Positions 6,393 to 9,043 of a DNA stretch of 9,043 bases are shown here, in pieces. Position numbers and translations under genes: made by a program. The notes below the pieces were generated by a model. It was not told the origin of the DNA and made no database searches. It worked only from the letters and a program-made list of their open reading frames with translations. How positions within the stretch are numbered: the stretch's first letter is position 1; the number at the start of each line of letters is the position of its first letter. This DNA comes from Xanthobacteraceae bacterium. GTDB taxonomy: Bacteria; Pseudomonadota; Alphaproteobacteria; Rhizobiales; Xanthobacteraceae. The stretch lies in NCBI GenBank assembly GCA_030037185.1, contig JASHRR010000887.1, positions 1 through 9,043 on the forward strand, in the 5' to 3' direction.

Positions 6393-6661
6393 GTCGGACC
6401 TCATAGGAATGGCGGAAGCCATTCAGTGGAACGCGGTTTTCGGCGCCCGATCTTCAAAAGTAGCTTGAACCGTCGTGCGATGAAACGGCGGCGTTTGACG
6501 GTGGTGGCATGACGCTGCTACCAGACCACAAACGAAAATAGTGGATAGCCTTCGTCGACCCGCACCAACCGGTAGGACTGAAATTCGTCAGGTATACAGT
6601 TGAGGTTAGATGCGCAGACTACGGAGAGCACTCTCAAGAACTTTGTTGGGGGAGATCGCAA
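6393..6661. promoter_or_regulatory. Divergent intergenic region between RidA-like and L,D-transpeptidase genes
   Basis: These 269 bp must carry the start signals of both flanking units. I find no promoter on either strand that matches well enough to call. A TATACA at about 6591-6596 is a possible plus-strand -10 without a good -35. The segment is richer in A and T than the flanking genes, as expected for a promoter region. Confidence 0.4.
6407..6424 (-). promoter_or_regulatory. Hairpin directly upstream of the RidA-like ribosome binding site
   Basis: GAATGGC (6407-6413) and GCCATTC (6418-6424) form a perfect 7-bp stem with a 4-nt loop (UUCC in the minus-strand RNA). The stem ends 14 bases before the ATG at 6392 and a few bases before its GAGG site. 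It also contains the alternative ATG at 6422, which would hinder initiation there and supports the 6392 start. A role in translation control or mRNA stability is possible. Confidence 0.4.
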
Positions 6662-7315
6662 ATGCAAGACCTACGCTCGAAACCGGTTGTCACGGCGTCT
6701 AGGCATCCGGTGAGATTATGGCAGTCGATCGTGACGGCTGTCGCAGCTTTACTGGGATTGCCAGAGTATGGACTGGCGCAGGCGCGAGCCGTGCCGGAAA
6801 CCATGCAGATCGATGACCAGCCGGGCTATGTCCCGAATCCCGACGACGAGCGGCTTCCGGCTCCTTTTCAGCGCCAGATGGTGTTCTACCGCACCACGGA
6901 GGCGCCCGGCACGATCATCGTGCACACGTCCGAGCGGTTCCTCTATGTTGTTCAGCCGAACAACCGGGCAATCCGCTATGGCATCGGCGTCGGCCGCGAT
7001 GGTTTCCAGTGGTCCGGCTTGTTGAAAGTCACCCGTAAGGCCGAATGGCCTGATTGGACTCCGCCACCTGAAATGATCGCGCGCCAGCCTTATCTGCCGC
7101 GCTTCATGGCGGGAGGCCCCGGCAATCCGCTCGGCGCCCGCGCACTCTACCTCGGCAACACCGTGTATCGCATTCACGGCACCAATCAGCCGCAGACCAT
7201 CGGGCAATCGATATCCTCGGGCTGCTTTCGGCTGGTCAACGGCGATGTGATCGATCTTTACGACCGCATCCCGGTCGGCACCAAGGTGATTGTTCGCCAG
7301 ACCCCTGAGACCTAG
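6662..7315 (+). CDS. L,D-transpeptidase (YkuD/ErfK family)
   Basis: A 217-residue protein. An N-terminal hydrophobic stretch (about 20-40, LWQSIVTAVAALLGLPEYGLAQA) acts as a signal peptide or anchor. The YkuD domain runs from about 82 (GTIIVHTSERFLYVVQPNNRAIRYGIGVGRDGFQWSG) to the end. The catalytic centre is His172 in YRIHGTN and Cys188 in SISSGCFRL. These enzymes make meso-diaminopimelate 3-3 cross-links in peptidoglycan or attach proteins to it in the periplasm. The usual SHGC motif is SSGC here, a variant common in alphaproteobacterial YkuD proteins. The ATG at 6662 has GGGGGAGA at a good distance. The next gene begins 13 bases after the stop, so the two are probably co-transcribed. Confidence 0.92.
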   Translation: MQDLRSKPVVTASRHPVRLWQSIVTAVAALLGLPEYGLAQARAVPETMQIDDQPGYVPNPDDERLPAPFQRQMVFYRTTEAPGTIIVHTSERFLYVVQPNNRAIRYGIGVGRDGFQWSGLLKVTRKAEWPDWTPPPEMIARQPYLPRFMAGGPGNPLGARALYLGNTVYRIHGTNQPQTIGQSISSGCFRLVNGDVIDLYDRIPVGTKVIVRQTPET

Positions 7316-7328
7316 AGAGAGCAATGCC

Positions 7329-8357
7329 ATGAACACATTTCCTACATGCCGGATTTTTATCGCCACTGCGGCACTTGCCGCAATCACGCTCACCGTAGGC
7401 GCGGCGGCGGCGCAGACGGTGGCGGCAATTAAGAAGCGCGATGCGCTCGTTTGCGGGGTGAGCGAGGGCATAGCGGGCTTTTCTACCCAGACCGACAAGG
7501 GCTGGGCCGGATTCGATGTCGACCTCTGCCGTGCTTTGGCGGCGGCTGTGCTCAACGATGCGGGTAAAGTCCGTTACGTGCCGCTGAACGCCGAAAGCCG
7601 CTTCGACGCTTTACAGGCCGGCACGATCGACATCCTGTCTCGCAATTCGACCTGGACCATGTCCCGCGAAATCGAACTCAACCTGGTCTTCCCGGCGATC
7701 ACCTATTTCGATGGTCAAGGGTTCCTGGTCCGTAAGTCGCGCAACACAACATCGGCTCTGGAATTGGACAACGTGAAAGTCTGCGTGCAAGGTGGCACGA
7801 CCACTGAACACAATCTCGTGGACTATTTCGGCGCCAACAATCTCAAACTGGAGCCAATCACATTTGCGAGCAGCGCCGAAGCAGTGAAGGCCTATGACGC
7901 TGCGCGCTGCGATGTCTTTACGAGCGACGTGTCGCAGCTCCACGCCGAGCGCCTTTCCCTCGCAAAGCCCAACGACCATACGATTTTGCCCGACGTCATC
8001 TCAAAGGAACCTCTAGGTCCAGCGGTGCGTCAGGGCGACGAGCAGTGGGTCAACATTGTCAAATGGACGATATTCGCGCTCATCAATGCCGAGGAGCTGG
8101 GCGTCTCATCCGCATCCATCGATCAGGCCGTGAACTCGAAAAAGCCCGAGATCATGCGGCTTGTAGGCAGTGAAGGGAACTTCGGTGAACGGGCGGGCCT
8201 TAGCAGAGACTGGGGGGTCCGCATCGTTCGCAGTGTCGGGAACTACGCCGAAATGTTCGAGCGCAATGTCGGACTTGGGTCCAAGCTCGGCATTCCGCGG
8301 GGCCTCAATCAGCTTTGGACCAATGGGGGAATCCTCTACGCTCCGCCGATCCGTTGA
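7329..8357 (+). CDS. Amino-acid ABC transporter substrate-binding protein (AapJ/BztA-like)
   Basis: A 342-residue periplasmic binding protein of the SBP_bac_3 family. Residues 1-28 are a signal peptide (IFIATAALAAITLTVGAAAAQ). The mature part starts with KKRDALVCGVSEGIAGFS (36-52), then GWAGFDVDLCRALAAAVL (58-75) and NSTWTMSREIELNLVF (106-121). Arg113 corresponds to the Arg that binds the ligand carboxylate, and TYFDGQGFLVR and VCVQGGTTTE follow. Length and motifs match the general L-amino-acid binding proteins (AapJ type). The ATG at 7329 is preferred over the in-frame start at 7290, which would overlap the transpeptidase gene; AGAGAG precedes it and the signal peptide then begins at once. 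No AapQ/M/P-like permease or ATPase gene follows, so its partners lie elsewhere or it acts as a stand-alone receptor. Two Cys (153, 194) could form a disulfide. Confidence 0.93.
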   Translation: MNTFPTCRIFIATAALAAITLTVGAAAAQTVAAIKKRDALVCGVSEGIAGFSTQTDKGWAGFDVDLCRALAAAVLNDAGKVRYVPLNAESRFDALQAGTIDILSRNSTWTMSREIELNLVFPAITYFDGQGFLVRKSRNTTSALELDNVKVCVQGGTTTEHNLVDYFGANNLKLEPITFASSAEAVKAYDAARCDVFTSDVSQLHAERLSLAKPNDHTILPDVISKEPLGPAVRQGDEQWVNIVKWTIFALINAEELGVSSASIDQAVNSKKPEIMRLVGSEGNFGERAGLSRDWGVRIVRSVGNYAEMFERNVGLGSKLGIPRGLNQLWTNGGILYAPPIR

Positions 8358-8417
8358 TCCGGCAATTGCCCCTTGCCCGCTTCCTCGAATGAATTAAATT
8401 CGGCGAAATTCAAAACG

Positions 8418-8774
8418 ATGGGCCGCGGCGGACGCAGGCCAGGTGCCGGGCGCAAGCCCGGTCCGAGCAAACACACGATCGAGGTCGTCAAGCACTTAGG
8501 CCCGGCCGACGAGTGCGCGGTCGCTGTGTTGATCGACGCGATGCAAAACCCTTCGGCGCCATGGTCATGCCGTATCCACGCTGCCTCGCTTGTGGCTGAT
8601 AGGGCATTCGCGCGATCACCGCAGGCGGTCGGGCTTGAGCTGGCGCGCAAGTTGAACGACATGTCGCTCAGCGAACTCCGCGAGCTTGAGGCCAGACTCG
8701 TCGCTGATCGGCGCCTCGCGATCGATCTCACTCCAAGCACCGCAGCGGATACGGCATCCTCCGACCGCCGCTGA
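8418..8774 (+). CDS. Small GGRRPGAGRKPG-motif protein, like phage terminase small subunits
   Basis: A 118-residue basic-start protein. Residues 2-14 (GRGGRRPGAGRKPG) form the flexible basic tail found in many phage terminase small subunits and related small DNA-binding hypotheticals. A helical part follows (AVAVLIDAMQNPSAPWSCRIHAASLVADRAFARSPQAV), resembling the HTH-bearing region of those proteins, then a helix MSLSELRELEARLVADRR. No phage neighbour is present, so it is probably a domesticated or remnant gene. The start is uncertain: the ATG at 8418 directly precedes the motif, but its ribosome binding site is weak, and a TTG at 8373 is in frame. It lies 60 bases after the binding-protein gene. 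Confidence 0.65.
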   Translation: MGRGGRRPGAGRKPGPSKHTIEVVKHLGPADECAVAVLIDAMQNPSAPWSCRIHAASLVADRAFARSPQAVGLELARKLNDMSLSELRELEARLVADRRLAIDLTPSTAADTASSDRR

Positions 8775-8858
8775 TCTCATTGGCATCTTCGGCGCCCGGC
8801 TCGCTGTAACCCACGTCCATACCCACGGCGCTCGCCCGGCGTGCACACGTTGGGCGCG

Positions 8859-8897
8859 AACCCCGGGCACCCACCATTGTTTTTGCCGGGTGGGGGT
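8859..8897 (+). terminator. 11-bp imperfect inverted repeat, candidate terminator
   Basis: AACCCC (8859-8864) and CACCC (8868-8872), separated by a 3-nt bulge (GGG), pair with GGGTGGGGGTT (8887-8897) around a 14-nt loop. The repeat lies about 85 bases past the 8774 stop and before the riboswitch leader, where a terminator separating the two units is expected. The stem is followed by TTTGG, only a very short T-run. Confidence 0.4.
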
Positions 8898-8924
8898 TTG
8901 GCCGCTCTCTCGATAAAGCAGCTT

Positions 8925-8954
8925 GCTTGACTTTCGGCCCGCACCCGGTGAAGA
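8925..8954 (+). promoter_or_regulatory. Candidate promoter of the riboswitch-led gene
   Basis: CTTGAC (8925-8930) is a perfect match to the alphaproteobacterial -35 core. At 17-bp spacing the -10 would be TGAAGA (8949-8954), a poor match. The start of transcription would then fall about 30 bases before the riboswitch. The call rests on position and the -35 only. Confidence 0.3.
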
Positions 8955-8988
8955 CTTCAATCTGACCGTCGCGAAGCATTGGGCGGCC

Positions 8989-9043
8989 TTCGTTCTCAGG
9001 GCGGGGTGGAAGTCCCCACCGGCGGTAATTGCGCGAAATCGCA
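8989..9043 (+). promoter_or_regulatory. FMN riboswitch (RFN element), cut by the window end
   Basis: The 5' part of the RFN aptamer is clear. A 5' helix strand (TTCTCAGGGC) is followed by a hairpin GGGG-TGGAAGT-CCCC and then ACCGGCGGTAA. These match the universally conserved GGGCGGGG...CCCCACCGGCGGT block of FMN riboswitches, for example the one before E. coli ribB. The window stops after this block, so the later helices and the expression platform are not visible. FMN binding represses the downstream riboflavin synthesis or transport gene. That gene must begin beyond the window on the plus strand. Confidence 0.93.

Noticed and set aside
6749..7555. Minus-strand frame of 268 residues across the transpeptidase and binding-protein genes
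   Set aside because: It spans two well-supported plus-strand genes and their junction, and its composition is that of an antisense shadow.
8616..8979. Minus-strand frames opposite the small terminase-like gene and the riboswitch leader
   Set aside because: No start signal or motif. They run through the candidate terminator and promoter of the plus strand.
1..9043. tRNA, rRNA, CRISPR array or intact insertion sequence
   Set aside because: I looked for T-loop GTTCGA contexts, regularly spaced repeats and transposase motifs and found none that hold up.

Overview
This GC-rich window has short, alphaproteobacterial-style genes. Protein composition, an AapJ-type amino-acid binding protein, periplasmic proteins of rhizobial type and CTTGAC-like promoter elements suggest a Bradyrhizobium, Rhodopseudomonas or related Hyphomicrobiales chromosome. 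This placement is inferred from general knowledge of these families. I ran no search.

Left part (1-2092): a stand-alone ABC/RecF-like ATPase (280-1449, minus) has all the nucleotide-binding motifs. It is flanked by about 280 bp with strong inverted repeats and by about 640 bp without a convincing gene.

Centre (2093-4767): a divergent pair shares an 80-bp spacer. One gene is a family III (CaiB/BaiF-type) CoA-transferase whose halves appear to be in swapped order. The other is a citrate-synthase-fold enzyme with an N-terminal MerR-like DNA-binding domain. The spacer carries repeated ATCAA/TTGAT elements that overlap a good -10 hexamer placed exactly for leaderless transcription of the citrate synthase gene. 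The pair looks like a small, possibly self-regulated acyl-CoA metabolism module. The substrate cannot be read from sequence.

Middle right (4768-6661): a small hypothetical protein with a good ribosome binding site, a long apparently non-coding stretch, and a RidA-family protein with a signal peptide. The RidA gene is divergent from the next block across 269 bp.

Right part (6662-9043): an L,D-transpeptidase and an amino-acid ABC-transporter binding protein form a tight tandem unit (13-bp gap), with no permease or ATPase genes in the window. A small protein with a GGRRPGAGRKPG motif, like phage terminase small subunits and related hypotheticals, follows. The window then ends inside an FMN riboswitch (RFN element) on the plus strand, so a riboflavin synthesis or transport gene very probably starts just beyond the edge. 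I see no CRISPR array, rRNA, tRNA or intact insertion sequence. Apart from the riboswitch, the items most worth checking are the permuted CoA-transferase with its regulator-fused citrate synthase partner, and the periplasmic RidA, transpeptidase and orphan binding protein neighbourhood.
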